Below are positions 18,595 through 28,227 of a stretch of DNA of 64,000 nucleotides, in pieces. A program made the translations under genes and the position numbers. The stretch is from Acidobacteriota bacterium (lineage in GTDB: Bacteria; Acidobacteriota; Vicinamibacteria; Vicinamibacterales; Fen-181), in NCBI GenBank assembly GCA_017883185.1, contig JADGOB010000002.1, positions 1-64,000 of the forward strand. The letters run 5' to 3'. The notes under the pieces are model-generated. The model ran no database searches. It was not told the origin of the DNA and saw only the letters and a list, made by a program, of their open reading frames with translations. Each line of letters starts with the position of its first letter. Positions within the stretch are counted from its first letter, which is position 1.

Positions 18595-20193
18595 TCAGGC
18601 CCTGGCGGGCTGCCGCTCCAGCCAGCGGTTGAACAGCCACAGCGAGGCGGCCGACACCAGGCCGATCGCCATCAGGATGATCCAGCCGAGCGCGTTGTTG
18701 GCCGGCACCAGTTCCAGGAGCCCGTCCGGGCGCTTGGTCGCATCCTTGATCATGATCTCGTTGAAGATGTAGGCGCCCACCGGCCCTCCGAGCAGCGCGC
18801 CCAGCGCGAGCGGCAGATTGGCGTAGCCGAGGAACAGCCCCTCTTGGCCCTTCGGCGCCAGCGCCCCGATGTACTCGTACATCCGCGGCGACGTGAACAG
18901 CTCGCCCAGGGCGACCAACGCCACGGTCAGGATGAAGAAGACAGACGCGATGGGCAGCCAGTTCGCCATGACCGCCTGCGGTCCGCCCGCCGAGTAGATC
19001 GGCGCGATGTTGATCAGCATCGCCACCGCGATGATGATCGTGCCGGCCACCATCGAGCGGATCGGCTTCATCTTCCCGAACGTCCGCGAGATCAGCAGCT
19101 GGAAGCAGACGATGACGAACGGATTGGCGGCCGTGTAGAGGTCCATCGCGGGGTTGGTCTCGACGACCTGCTTCACGTACAACGGGAACACGTTGTAGAC
19201 CTGGTTGTAGAGGAAGTAGAACCCGGTCATCACGATCAGGTAGAGCGTGAAGCGACCGCTCTGGAGCACCAGGACCATGTCGAGGAGGATCCGGCCGACC
19301 GACCGCTTGGGCTTCGCCGGGCCGGCCGGGATCGCCGGCTCCTGGTAGGTGAACAGCACCACCAGGAAGGCCACCGCCGACGCCGCGGCCGCCACCGCGA
19401 AGATGTAGGAGAGGTTTGCGCCCGCGGTCGCGACACGCTCCGACGCGCGCGCGCCGTAGATCCAGACGACCGCCGCCGTGGCCACGACGACGATCGAGGT
19501 GAAGCCGGCCGTCGCCACCCAGATGTCCCTGCTGCTCCGGTCCGCCTTCGTCGTCCGGTGAACGAGGAAGACGATGCCGAAGGCGGCGAGAGCGAGCACG
19601 GCGACGACCGCGAGGACGGTGCCGACGCTCGACCCGCTCCGCACGACGAACGCCGTGCCGCGGCCGAACAGCGAGCCGATGTTGATCACCATGTAGAAGA
19701 TGGCGAAGCCGAGCGTTGCCCGTGCGCCGGCGGTCTTCTGCACCGTGCCCGAGATGCACGGCTTGATCACCGACCCGCCGATGCCGATGAGCAGGACGCC
19801 CGCGAACAGCACGGCGAAGTCGCGGGTACTCGCCGTCACGTGTTCCCCAATCGTCGGGGCCAGGACACTCCCCCCGAGCCAGACCGGGTAGCCCATCAGG
19901 CAGTAGCCGGCGGCCAGCAGGACGAACGCGATCAGCAGCGACCGCCGGAAGCCGATCTGGTCGGCGATCGTGCCGGAGAGAATCGGGAGGAAAAAGACCA
20001 GGAACCAGAGCGTCGAGTTGAGGGTGGACGGCCAGTAGGCGCCGAACCCGAGTTGGCCCAGGTAGATGACGACGAAGCTCGCCACCGAGTAGTACGCGGC
20101 TCGCTCGAACAACTCCGTGACGTTAGCCGTCCAGAACGATTTCGGGAACGGCTGAATCTCGGAGGCGGTGCCGGGCGTCACAGCGGATGTCAT
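18595..20193 (-). CDS. POT/PTR-family (peptide) MFS transporter
   Basis: SFWTANVTELFERAAYYSVASFVVIYL; multiple TM segments; likely start MTSAVTPG at 20193. Confidence 0.85.
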   Translation of the reverse strand: MTSAVTPGTASEIQPFPKSFWTANVTELFERAAYYSVASFVVIYLGQLGFGAYWPSTLNSTLWFLVFFLPILSGTIADQIGFRRSLLIAFVLLAAGYCLMGYPVWLGGSVLAPTIGEHVTASTRDFAVLFAGVLLIGIGGSVIKPCISGTVQKTAGARATLGFAIFYMVINIGSLFGRGTAFVVRSGSSVGTVLAVVAVLALAAFGIVFLVHRTTKADRSSRDIWVATAGFTSIVVVATAAVVWIYGARASERVATAGANLSYIFAVAAAASAVAFLVVLFTYQEPAIPAGPAKPKRSVGRILLDMVLVLQSGRFTLYLIVMTGFYFLYNQVYNVFPLYVKQVVETNPAMDLYTAANPFVIVCFQLLISRTFGKMKPIRSMVAGTIIIAVAMLINIAPIYSAGGPQAVMANWLPIASVFFILTVALVALGELFTSPRMYEYIGALAPKGQEGLFLGYANLPLALGALLGGPVGAYIFNEIMIKDATKRPDGLLELVPANNALGWIILMAIGLVSAASLWLFNRWLERQPARA

Positions 20194-20269
20194 GAGTTCT
20201 CTCAGGGAACAGAATCCAGAATCCAGGAGCCAGAATTCAGAAGATGGAAGACGGCCGACGGCCTGCTGC

Positions 20270-20797
20270 CTACTCCCCCGCCGGCATGGCCAGCCGGCGT
20301 ACGATATTGCCACGCGTGTCCAGGAACCGCAGGAAGTCAGCCGTGAGCAACGTCATCGTAGCCGTATTGACGTTCGGATGAAACCCAATCCGCTCGGTGC
20401 CCGCGAGATCGGCGTCGAGCACGACGATCACCTCGCGCGCCGACTCGTGGATCAGGCCGAACGGCGAGACGGCCCCAGGCGTCAGCCGCAGGAACCGCAT
20501 CAGGCGATCCGGCGAGGCGAAGCTGAGCTTGTCGTCTCCCAACAGCGCCGACAAGGCGCGCAGATCGGCCCTCTTCGAATGCCCGAGGATGACGAGATAG
20601 TGGCGGCTGCCCCTGGCGTTCCGCAGGAAGAGATTCTTGCAGTGCGTCGCCGGGATCTCCGCCCAATAGCGCTCCGCTTCCTCGACGGTGAACACCGGCG
20701 GATGCGGGTGCCGCGTGAACGACATGCCCAGCCCCGCCAGGACTTCGTAGACTTCCCGCTCGGACGCCGCCATCTCCTGCGAAACCTTGTCGCTCAT
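20270..20797 (-). CDS. Prolyl-tRNA editing (PrdX/ProX-like, YbaK superfamily) protein
   Basis: CKNLFLRNARGSRHYLVIL...LMRFLRLTPGAVSPFGLIHE...VNTATMTL. Confidence 0.88.
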   Translation of the reverse strand: MSDKVSQEMAASEREVYEVLAGLGMSFTRHPHPPVFTVEEAERYWAEIPATHCKNLFLRNARGSRHYLVILGHSKRADLRALSALLGDDKLSFASPDRLMRFLRLTPGAVSPFGLIHESAREVIVVLDADLAGTERIGFHPNVNTATMTLLTADFLRFLDTRGNIVRRLAMPAGE

Positions 20798-20839
20798 CGT
20801 CCCGCCTTCGTCGCCACGCGACTTCGGCGTGGCAAGCAA

Positions 20840-20920
20840 CACCGACTCTTCATCGTCAGCACCGACCCTTCATCGTCAGCACCGACTCCTCTGCGTCAGT
20901 TCCCGACCTCTCATCGTCAG
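20840..20920. repeat. ~20-bp tandem repeat, about 4 units
   Basis: caccgactcttcatcgtcag / caccgacccttcatcgtcag / caccgactcctctgcgtcag / ttcccgacctctcatcgtcag. Confidence 0.85.
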
Positions 20921-20948
20921 GTCCCGATTGATATTGTTTTTGTCCCGT

Positions 20949-21842
20949 TCATTTCAGCCCTGCCATCTCGAACAGCACCCGCGCGAGGCCCGAGTAGTCG
21001 TCGTCGCCGTGGCCCGACGCCACCATCGCCCCGACCAACTGCGCGACCACCGCGCTGACCGGGACGGGCACCTGGTGTGCGCGGGCCGTCTCCATCGCGA
21101 TGCCCATGTCCTTGTTGTAGAGCCCCGCGCGAAACCCCGGCTTGAAGTTCCTGTTCAGGATCCGCTCGCCGTGCACCTCGAGCACCCGGCTGGCCGCAAA
21201 GCCGCCGAGCAGCGCCTGCCGCACCTTGGCGGGATCCACGCCCGCCTTGGTCGCCAGCGCCATCAACTCGCTGACCACGGCGAGCGCCCCGCCGATCGCC
21301 ATCTGGTTGCACACCTTGCAGATCTGTCCGGCGCCCGACTCGCCGACGTGGATGACGCGCTCGGGATTGCCCATCACGTTCAACACGGGCCGCACGCGCT
21401 CGAGCGCGGCTGCGTCGCCCCCCACCATGATCGACAGCGTGCCCTGGATCGCCCCGATGTCGCCGCCGCTGACGGGCGCGTCCAGCAGCGTCGCCCCGCG
21501 CTCGGCCGCCTTCGCGGCCAGGCGACGCGTCACCACCGGCGAAATGCTGCTCATGTCGATCAGCACGGTTCCCGCGCGCACGCCCTCGAAGACCCCGCCA
21601 GGGCCGGCGAGCACCAGTTCGACGTCCGGCGAATCGGGCACCATCGTGATGACGACCGTCGCCTCGCGCGCGACGTCAGCGGGGCTCCCGGCCACCCGCG
21701 CCCCTGCCTGCGCAAGCGTCTCCACGGGGCCTCGGCTGCGGCTGTGCACCACCAGCGGAAAGCCTGCCTTCAGCAGGTTCAGCGCCATGGGTTTCCCCAT
21801 CAGCCCGAGGCCGATGAACCCGACCGTCTCTCGTTCAGTCAT
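20949..21842 (-). CDS. NAD(P)-dependent 3-hydroxyisobutyrate/2-hydroxy-3-oxopropionate reductase-family
   Basis: TVGFIGLGLMGKPMALNLLKAGF...DAPVSGGDIGAIQGTLSIMVGG...GAGQICKVCNQMAIGG. Confidence 0.92.
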   Translation of the reverse strand: MTERETVGFIGLGLMGKPMALNLLKAGFPLVVHSRSRGPVETLAQAGARVAGSPADVAREATVVITMVPDSPDVELVLAGPGGVFEGVRAGTVLIDMSSISPVVTRRLAAKAAERGATLLDAPVSGGDIGAIQGTLSIMVGGDAAALERVRPVLNVMGNPERVIHVGESGAGQICKVCNQMAIGGALAVVSELMALATKAGVDPAKVRQALLGGFAASRVLEVHGERILNRNFKPGFRAGLYNKDMGIAMETARAHQVPVPVSAVVAQLVGAMVASGHGDDDYSGLARVLFEMAGLK

Positions 21843-21864
21843 CGCGTCGTTCTCCCATGTTTTT

Positions 21865-21896
21865 TCCCCGATGTCGAAGACTTCGCGCATCAGGGA
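21865..21896 (-). repeat. Hairpin repeat family B, copy 2
   Basis: tccccgatgtcgaagacttcgcgcatcaggga; overlaps the TGA stop of the flavoprotein gene. Confidence 0.85.
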
Positions 21897-23185
21897 GTGA
21901 ATGAGTGCGAGAGGCCGCGCGCCGCCACCCAGGCGCTCGACCATGCCCACTGAAAATTGAACCCGCCAAGCCGCCCGTCTACATCGAGCATCTCGCCAAC
22001 CAGGTACAGTCCCCGGCACGCCTTCGACTCCATGGTCCCCCGATCGACCTCATCGAGCGTGACGCCGCCGGCCGTCGCCTCCGCGTAGTTGTAGCCGCGA
22101 CTGCCCGTGATCGGCAAGTCCCATTTCAGGAGCGCGTGCGCCAGCGCTCGCCGATTGTCGCGGGAGAGGTGTGCCAGGCGTGTGCCTGGGTCGATGAGGG
22201 TCGCGGCAACGAGGGCCGCGGCAACGGCCGAGGGCAGCCAGGACGAGAGCGCGCCGCGGAGCGTCGCCGACGGGCGGTCGGCCACCTCGTCGAGCCACCG
22301 GCGTTCGACGCCGGGAAAGTCGAGATCGGGCAGGAACGACAGGTGGGCCTTCACGGGGAGCCCCTGCACGACGGCGCGATGCCAGTGCCGGGAGGCATCG
22401 AGCGCGAGCGGCCCGCTCACGCCGAAGTGCGTCCAGAGCAGCGGGCCGCGAAGGTTCACCGGCCGTGCGCCCCCGGCCGCGAGCGTGAGCGCGGCGTCGT
22501 GGGACACGCCCGCCAGCGGTCGATGAAAGGCCCCCTCCAGGACGAGCGGGGCCAGCGCCGGCGTCGTCGGCACGATTCGATGACCGAGCCCCGACGCGAT
22601 GGCGAGGCCGCCCCCGTCGCTCCCGCTCTTCGGCAACGAGAGCCCCCCGGTGGCCAGCGCCACGCGGCGCGCGGTTTCCGCTCGTCCCCTCACGTTCAGC
22701 GTGAACAGCGACTCGTCGCTCGGCCGGACCACGTCCACGCGCTGCTCCACGCGCATCTCCACGCCGAGGCGCAGCGCTTCGGCCAGCAGCGCGTCGAGCA
22801 CCGTCCGCGACCGGTTGCTCTCGGGAAACAGCTTGCCGCCATCCTCCTCGTGCAGCCGGACGCCGATCTCCTCGAAGAAGGCGGCGGCGTCGGTGGAGGA
22901 ACACGCGCGCAGCACGCTGTCGATGAACCGGCGGTCGCCGCCCCAATAGTCGCTCGCTCGCACGTCCCGGTTGGTGACGTTGCACCGCCCTCCCCCGCTC
23001 ACCAGGATCTTGGCGCCGAGGCGGCGGGCGCCATCGAACACGGCGAGACGCGCACCGGGCAAGCGCCGGGCGGTGAAGATCGCCGTCGCGAGGCCCGCGG
23101 CGCCGCCGCCGACGATGGCGACGTCGATCGTGCCTGGAGGAGAAGGAGATCGGTCGGGAGCCTGGAGCGGTTCGATGCCGGGCAC
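21890..23185 (-). CDS. HI0933-type (BaiN-like) FAD-dependent flavoprotein
   Basis: VAIVGGGAAGLATAIF...GGGRCNVTNRDV...LATGGLSLPKSGSDGGG...ATAGGVTLDEV...GLYLVGEMLDVDGRLGGFNFQWAWSSA. Confidence 0.9.
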   Translation of the reverse strand: MPGIEPLQAPDRSPSPPGTIDVAIVGGGAAGLATAIFTARRLPGARLAVFDGARRLGAKILVSGGGRCNVTNRDVRASDYWGGDRRFIDSVLRACSSTDAAAFFEEIGVRLHEEDGGKLFPESNRSRTVLDALLAEALRLGVEMRVEQRVDVVRPSDESLFTLNVRGRAETARRVALATGGLSLPKSGSDGGGLAIASGLGHRIVPTTPALAPLVLEGAFHRPLAGVSHDAALTLAAGGARPVNLRGPLLWTHFGVSGPLALDASRHWHRAVVQGLPVKAHLSFLPDLDFPGVERRWLDEVADRPSATLRGALSSWLPSAVAAALVAATLIDPGTRLAHLSRDNRRALAHALLKWDLPITGSRGYNYAEATAGGVTLDEVDRGTMESKACRGLYLVGEMLDVDGRLGGFNFQWAWSSAWVAARGLSHSFTP

Positions 23186-23194
23186 ACGGCGATT

Positions 23195-23857
23195 CTATAC
23201 GACCTGCTGGACGTGAGCGACGAGCCGTGTCGCGAGATCGACCGCGGCGACGGCGTCCTGGGCCCAGCCGTCGGCGCCGATGTCGTCCGCCCACTTCCGG
23301 GTCACCGGGGCGCCGCCAACCATGACCTTCACCTGCGCACGCAGGCCGGCCTTCGTCAGCGCGTCGATCACGTCCTTCTGTCCGTGCATGGTCGTGGTCA
23401 GCAGCGCAGAAAGGCCGACCAGGTTGGCGCCGGCCTCCTTCACACGCGCGACGAACGCGTCGGTCGGCACGTCCACGCCCAGGTCGTGGACCTCGAATCC
23501 GTTTGCCGCCAGCATCGTCGCCACCAGCGACTTCCCGATCTCGTGGATGTCACCGCGCACGGTGCCGATGACGACGGTTCCCGACGACGTGAGGTGCTGG
23601 CGCCGCGCCTTCAGCTCAGGCACGAGGATGGCCATCGCCTGCTTCATCCCGCTTGCCGAGACGATGAGGTTGGGCAGGAAGTACTCGCCGGTCGAGTACT
23701 TCTCGCCGACGATCCGCATGCCTGGAACCAGTCCGCCGTCGATGATGGCGAGCGGCTCGATGCCGGCGGCGAGCGCCTGGCGGGTGCCGTCGACGGTGGC
23801 ATCGGGGTCGCCGGCGACGAGGCTGGCTACGATCTGCGCGAGAAGTTCAGAGCACAT
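23195..23857 (-). CDS. Corrinoid (cobalamin-binding) methyltransferase partner protein
   Basis: GTVRGDIHEIGKSLVATMLAANGFEVHDLGVDVP...MVGGAPVT; DxHxxG B12-binding motif. Confidence 0.92.
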   Translation of the reverse strand: MCSELLAQIVASLVAGDPDATVDGTRQALAAGIEPLAIIDGGLVPGMRIVGEKYSTGEYFLPNLIVSASGMKQAMAILVPELKARRQHLTSSGTVVIGTVRGDIHEIGKSLVATMLAANGFEVHDLGVDVPTDAFVARVKEAGANLVGLSALLTTTMHGQKDVIDALTKAGLRAQVKVMVGGAPVTRKWADDIGADGWAQDAVAAVDLATRLVAHVQQVV

Positions 23858-23920
23858 GTTCACTCCGGTCAGTACCGACAACGTTCGCGGGCCAGGCGGC
23901 CCGCGCCACAACAGCTCGGG

Positions 23921-25393
23921 CTACACACGTTCGAAGTCGGGCAGCGGCGGCAGCGCCGTCATTCCGAACTTCCGGGCCGCGCGAGTCGTGATCGCCCGCA
24001 GTTCGGCTCGGAGTTCCGGCGGAACCGGGCTGGGCTGATACGACGCCACCAGGCTGCCGACGCGCTCGGCCGCGCGCTCGGCCGCCGTCGTCGCGCCCTT
24101 GCGGAGCCAACCGTCGGTGGTCGCCCGATCGATCACCGGCGACGGCAGGTACAGCTCCTTGCGGAACCATTTCAGGGTGTGAGGCTCGGCCAGGTAGTCG
24201 GCGCGATGCCCGAGTTTCCGGAACAGGGACAGCGCGATCGGTTCGTCGCGCGGCTCGATCCCGCGCACCAGCCGCTTGGCCATGCCGATGATCTCGGCGT
24301 CGATCACCAGCTTCTCGAGGCTCTGGCAGCTCTCGAAATCCATCATCCCGGCGCCCGAGATCATGTTGATGCCGGCCAGGGCGCCCAGCAGCGTGCCGCC
24401 GGCCGATTCCATTCCGCACTGCGCGTCGATGATCTTCGCGTCGCTCATGCCGAGGTACGCGTGCGTCGGCAGGCCGAGCCGCTTCCCGACCTGCGCGTAG
24501 GCGCAGTCAATCATCCACGTCGCGACATCGCCCATCGGCGTCGTCCCCTCGCGCATGTCGAAGGCCGCGGGCGACCCTCCCCACACCACCCTGGCGCCGG
24601 GACGCGCCAACTGCCCGATGACAATGCCGCTCAGGCACTCGGCCGTGTGCTGCACGACGGCCGCAGCCAGCGTCACCGGCGCGGTCGCGCCCGCAAGCGG
24701 CATCGAAACCAGTTCGGCGGGGATGCCGGCGCGCGCGCAGTCGATCAGGTTCTGACAGGTGAGGTCGCTCCACAGCAGCGGCGGCGACGGGCAGACGTCG
24801 AACACCGCGATGGGCCGCGCGGCCAGCGCCGCCTCTCCGCCGGCCACGGCGACCAGCATCTCCTTCATCGTCCACCAGGTGTCCGTACGGAACGCGCCGG
24901 TGACGATCGGCTTGCGGATGTAGTTGAGCGCGAGATAGAGCCGGTAGAGGTCGCCAATCTCCGGCACGACGTCACCGCACACCATCGCGGTGCTCTGCGC
25001 GTCAATCTGCGGCAACTGCTCCACGAGCTTCACCAGGCGGACGAAGTCGGCCGTCAGCGGCACGCGCTGGCGGTTGGTCTCGGGGTCGAGGATGGACAGG
25101 GCGGCCGACCCGGGGTCGAAGTGCACCTCGTCGCCGCCATAGTGCACGGCGGGGCGGCCGTCGAGCGTGAACAGGTCGAACTCGTGCGCGGTCGTCTCGA
25201 GCGCCTGCCGGACGATCGTCTCGGGTATTCTGGCGATGAGCCGGACCGCGTCCACGTCCGCGCCCGCCTCGGCCAGCAACCGCCTGGCCTCCTCGTTGTG
25301 CACGCGCACGCCGGGATCCCGAAGCAGCGCCATCCCCTCGGCGATGATCTGCTCGACCAGCGATTCGCTCAGCATCCTCAGTGTCGGTCGCAT
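23921..25393 (-). CDS. MttB/trimethylamine-methyltransferase-family protein (no in-frame TAG, non-Pyl type)
   Basis: Full-length MttB-like ORF with no internal amber codon; adjacent to the corrinoid protein. Confidence 0.9.
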   Translation of the reverse strand: MRPTLRMLSESLVEQIIAEGMALLRDPGVRVHNEEARRLLAEAGADVDAVRLIARIPETIVRQALETTAHEFDLFTLDGRPAVHYGGDEVHFDPGSAALSILDPETNRQRVPLTADFVRLVKLVEQLPQIDAQSTAMVCGDVVPEIGDLYRLYLALNYIRKPIVTGAFRTDTWWTMKEMLVAVAGGEAALAARPIAVFDVCPSPPLLWSDLTCQNLIDCARAGIPAELVSMPLAGATAPVTLAAAVVQHTAECLSGIVIGQLARPGARVVWGGSPAAFDMREGTTPMGDVATWMIDCAYAQVGKRLGLPTHAYLGMSDAKIIDAQCGMESAGGTLLGALAGINMISGAGMMDFESCQSLEKLVIDAEIIGMAKRLVRGIEPRDEPIALSLFRKLGHRADYLAEPHTLKWFRKELYLPSPVIDRATTDGWLRKGATTAAERAAERVGSLVASYQPSPVPPELRAELRAITTRAARKFGMTALPPLPDFERV

Positions 25394-25394
25394 G

Positions 25395-25472
25395 TCACAG
25401 ACCTCCTGACGGGCATTTGCCTCCCACGCTCCACGCGCACCCGAGGCGGGCGCCGCATTGTTCGCAGCTCAT
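25395..25472 (-). CDS. Putative 25-aa Cys-rich peptide directly upstream of the MttB-family gene
   Basis: MSCEQCGARLGCAWSVGGKCPSGGL*, ends 1 nt before the ATG of the downstream gene. Confidence 0.35.
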   Translation of the reverse strand: MSCEQCGARLGCAWSVGGKCPSGGL

Positions 25473-25564
25473 GGTCATCTGAACAGTCGGGAGATCGTAA
25501 TCGCAAGAGGAGTGGCAGAGCAAGCACCTGGCCGCCCGTGCGCGGCCGGTCAACCGGCCGCGCC

Positions 25565-25634
25565 TAAGACAGATTCCAGGGACCCCACAGAAACGTGCTT
25601 CATTCGTGACGATCTCAGCCCTGGAATATGTCTA
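25565..25634 (-). repeat. Palindromic dispersed repeat family A, full copy
   Basis: RC: TAGACATATTCCAGGGCTGAGATCGTCACGAATGAAGCACGTTTCTGTGGGGTCCCTGGAATCTGTCTTA; 66/70 identical to 52526-52595. Confidence 0.92.
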
Positions 25635-25651
25635 TGTCGTAGACTGGGAGG

Positions 25652-27673
25652 ATGCGACGTATCAAGTCGAAGCAAGACCGGACGGTGGAGACGGCCTGCC
25701 CGCTCGACTGTCCAGACTCCTGCAGTCTCTCCGTCACGATCGGCGACGGCCGGGTCACGAATCTTGACGGTTCGCACCGGAATCCGGTGACCGACGGGTA
25801 CATCTGCGCGAAGGTGCGGCGGTTCGGCGAACGGGTGGAGAGCCCGCTGCGAATCCTGCACCCGGCCATGCGGATCGGGCCGAAGGGCAACGCGGCGTTC
25901 TCGCGCACCACGTGGGACGAAGCGATTGACCTGGTGGCCAGCCGGATGCGAGAGGCGCGCGACACGTGGGGCGGCGAGTCGATCCTGCCGTTCTCGTACG
26001 GCGGGTCCAACGGGCTGGTGACGCAGGATACGATCGATGCGCGCCTGTTCCGGCGGCTCGGCGCCTCACGCCTCGCCCGCACGGTCTGCGCGGCGCCAAC
26101 GAGCGCGGCGGCACAGGCGCTCTACGGCACGATGCCGTCGGTGACCTACCACGACTACCCGCACGCCAAGTTGATCGTGATATGGGGCGCCAACCCTTCG
26201 GTGAGCGGCATTCACCTAGTCCCCTTCATCCAGGAGGCACGAAAGCAGGGCGCGAAGCTGGTGGTCGTGGATCCGCGCGTCACCCCCCTGGCGCGGCAAG
26301 CGGACCTTCACGTGCCGATTGCGCCGGGCAGCGATCTCGCCGTCGCCCTCGCGCTGCATCGACACCTGTTCGAGACCGGCGCGGCGGACCAGGCGTTCCT
26401 CGCCGCCCACACCCGCGGCGCCGATCGCCTTCGGGAGCGGGCGGCCGAATGGACGTTCGAACGGGCGGCGTCGGTTGCCGGAGTGCAGCCCGCAATGATC
26501 GGGGAGTTTGCCGAACTCTACGCCTCGATCACGCCCGCGCTCGTGCGATGCGGCTGGGGCCTGGAACGCAATCGGAACGGCGGCAGCGCGGCCGCTGCGA
26601 TCCTGGCGCTGCCCGCGGTGGCCGGCAAGTTCGGCGTCCGCGGCGGCGGCTTCGCGATGAGCAACTCCGCCTCGTGGTCGATCAATCGGACGTGGATCGG
26701 CGAGGACGAGCCGGCCACTCGCATCGTGAATATGAACCACCTGGGCCGGATACTGACCGAAGAAGTGACGCCGCCGGTGAAGGTGCTGTTCGTCTACAAC
26801 TGCAATCCTGTGGCCACCGTCCCTCACCAGAACCTGATCATCAAGGGCCTCGAGAGGCAGGACCTCTTCACGGTCGTGTTCGACCAGGTGATGACCGACA
26901 CCGCGGCGTTTGCGGACGTGGTGCTCCCGGCTACGACGTTCCTCGAGGCCTACGACCTGGCGCGGGCATACGGCCCCATCAGCCTGCAGATGGTGCAGCC
27001 CGTGGTGGATGCGGCCGGCGAGTCGCAGTCGAATCCCGAGGTCTTCGGGCAACTCCTGACGGCGCTCGGCCTCGATGACGACACCGGGACGCAGGGCGAA
27101 CTCGGCACGCTGATCCAGGTCCTCGACCAGTTGCCAGGCACCATCGGAGACGACCTGAGAAACGGGCGATCTCCTGCGCCGGCCTTCGGGCTGACACCCG
27201 TGCAGTTCGTGGACGTGTTCCCCCGCACACCGGATGAGAAGGTGGACCTCCTCCCGGAAGCGCTCGAACGCGAGTCGCGCGTCGGACTCTATCGATACCT
27301 GCCCGATCCCGCCACCGCCCGCTATCCGCTCGCGCTGATTTCCCCGTCGAGCGATCGGACGATCAGCTCGACGCTGGGCGAGCTGCCGCGGCCCGAGATT
27401 GCGCTGGTCATGCACCCGCTGGATTCGCACGCCCGGGGACTGGAGGAGGGCGCGAGCGTCAGGATCTTCAACGACCTGGGTGAAGTGCGGTGCACGCTGT
27501 CGATCGAACCAACCGTCCGGCCCGGCACCGTGGTGCTGCCAAAGGGGCTGTGGCGGTCGAGCACCATCAACCACTCCACCGCGACGGCGCTCGCGCCGGA
27601 TGCCCTGTCCGACATCGGCGCGGGCGCCTGCTTCAACGACTCACGCGTGCAGGTGGAACGGATCGTCAGCTGA
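25652..27673 (+). CDS. Molybdopterin-dependent oxidoreductase (4Fe-4S, DMSO reductase/formate dehydrogenase superfamily)
   Basis: ACPLDCPDSCSLSVTI...YICAK; VIWGANPSVSGIH; VVLPATTFLE. Confidence 0.92.
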   Translation: MRRIKSKQDRTVETACPLDCPDSCSLSVTIGDGRVTNLDGSHRNPVTDGYICAKVRRFGERVESPLRILHPAMRIGPKGNAAFSRTTWDEAIDLVASRMREARDTWGGESILPFSYGGSNGLVTQDTIDARLFRRLGASRLARTVCAAPTSAAAQALYGTMPSVTYHDYPHAKLIVIWGANPSVSGIHLVPFIQEARKQGAKLVVVDPRVTPLARQADLHVPIAPGSDLAVALALHRHLFETGAADQAFLAAHTRGADRLRERAAEWTFERAASVAGVQPAMIGEFAELYASITPALVRCGWGLERNRNGGSAAAAILALPAVAGKFGVRGGGFAMSNSASWSINRTWIGEDEPATRIVNMNHLGRILTEEVTPPVKVLFVYNCNPVATVPHQNLIIKGLERQDLFTVVFDQVMTDTAAFADVVLPATTFLEAYDLARAYGPISLQMVQPVVDAAGESQSNPEVFGQLLTALGLDDDTGTQGELGTLIQVLDQLPGTIGDDLRNGRSPAPAFGLTPVQFVDVFPRTPDEKVDLLPEALERESRVGLYRYLPDPATARYPLALISPSSDRTISSTLGELPRPEIALVMHPLDSHARGLEEGASVRIFNDLGEVRCTLSIEPTVRPGTVVLPKGLWRSSTINHSTATALAPDALSDIGAGACFNDSRVQVERIVS

Positions 27674-27726
27674 CGCGCCCGTTCCCGTGGGAGCCTTGCT
27701 GGTCAACGCCGGCGCTAGTCGAAAAC

Positions 27727-28005
27727 CTATTCCCATTCGCCGGTGGACCCGGGCCCGGTAATCGCGCCGCCCGCTTCGGGCACCCCCCTCGGCTCCGACA
27801 ACCGTCCGCGCCCGCCGCGGCTCACCTGGCCGCCCTTGCGGCCGGCGGTCCGGGCTTCATCGGAGGTCCATTCATGGGCCGTGCCCTTGTTGTGCGCGGC
27901 ACGCCCGCCCTTGCTGGCAATTTCCCGCTGTTTCTCCGCAGACATCGACGCGAATCCGCGTCGTTCCTTGCGTCGTGTTTCGTTCACGGCCTTCCTCCTC
28001 GGCAC
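27727..28005 (-). CDS. KGG-repeat stress-induced (YciG/con-10-like) protein
   Basis: RRGFASMSAEKQREIASKGGRAAHNKGTAHEWTSDEARTAGRKGGQVS. Confidence 0.85.
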   Translation of the reverse strand: MPRRKAVNETRRKERRGFASMSAEKQREIASKGGRAAHNKGTAHEWTSDEARTAGRKGGQVSRGGRGRLSEPRGVPEAGGAITGPGSTGEWE

Positions 28006-28227
28006 AGAGCCGATGACTCGGCTGACTTCGAATGGAATCCGGGGCCCTCGTCAGACAATGGCCCTTTCGGACCGATGAGTATCAAATCGCATGCCACTAT
28101 CCCAGCCATTCTCGGCGACCACGAACATGCTTGAAAATAGGCTAATTTTCGCCCATTCCTCCGCCGCGAGACGAAATCAGGCCTCAGGAACCGTGTAGCG
28201 GATCACGACAGCCGGGGTAAGCTCTGC

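Noticed and set aside
23921-25393. Possible pyrrolysine-containing MttB
   Set aside because: No in-frame TAG inside the ORF; it is a non-Pyl family member.
25538-25563. GCGCGGCCGGTCAACCGGCCGCGC hairpin as an independent element
   Set aside because: Adjacent to the family A copy and similar in character to generic GC hairpins; without genome-wide data it cannot be separated from a terminator.
21905-25567. 1220-aa plus-strand ORF
   Set aside because: Antisense to the flavoprotein, corrinoid and MttB-family genes; RGDHR-rich composition typical of GC-rich shadow ORFs.
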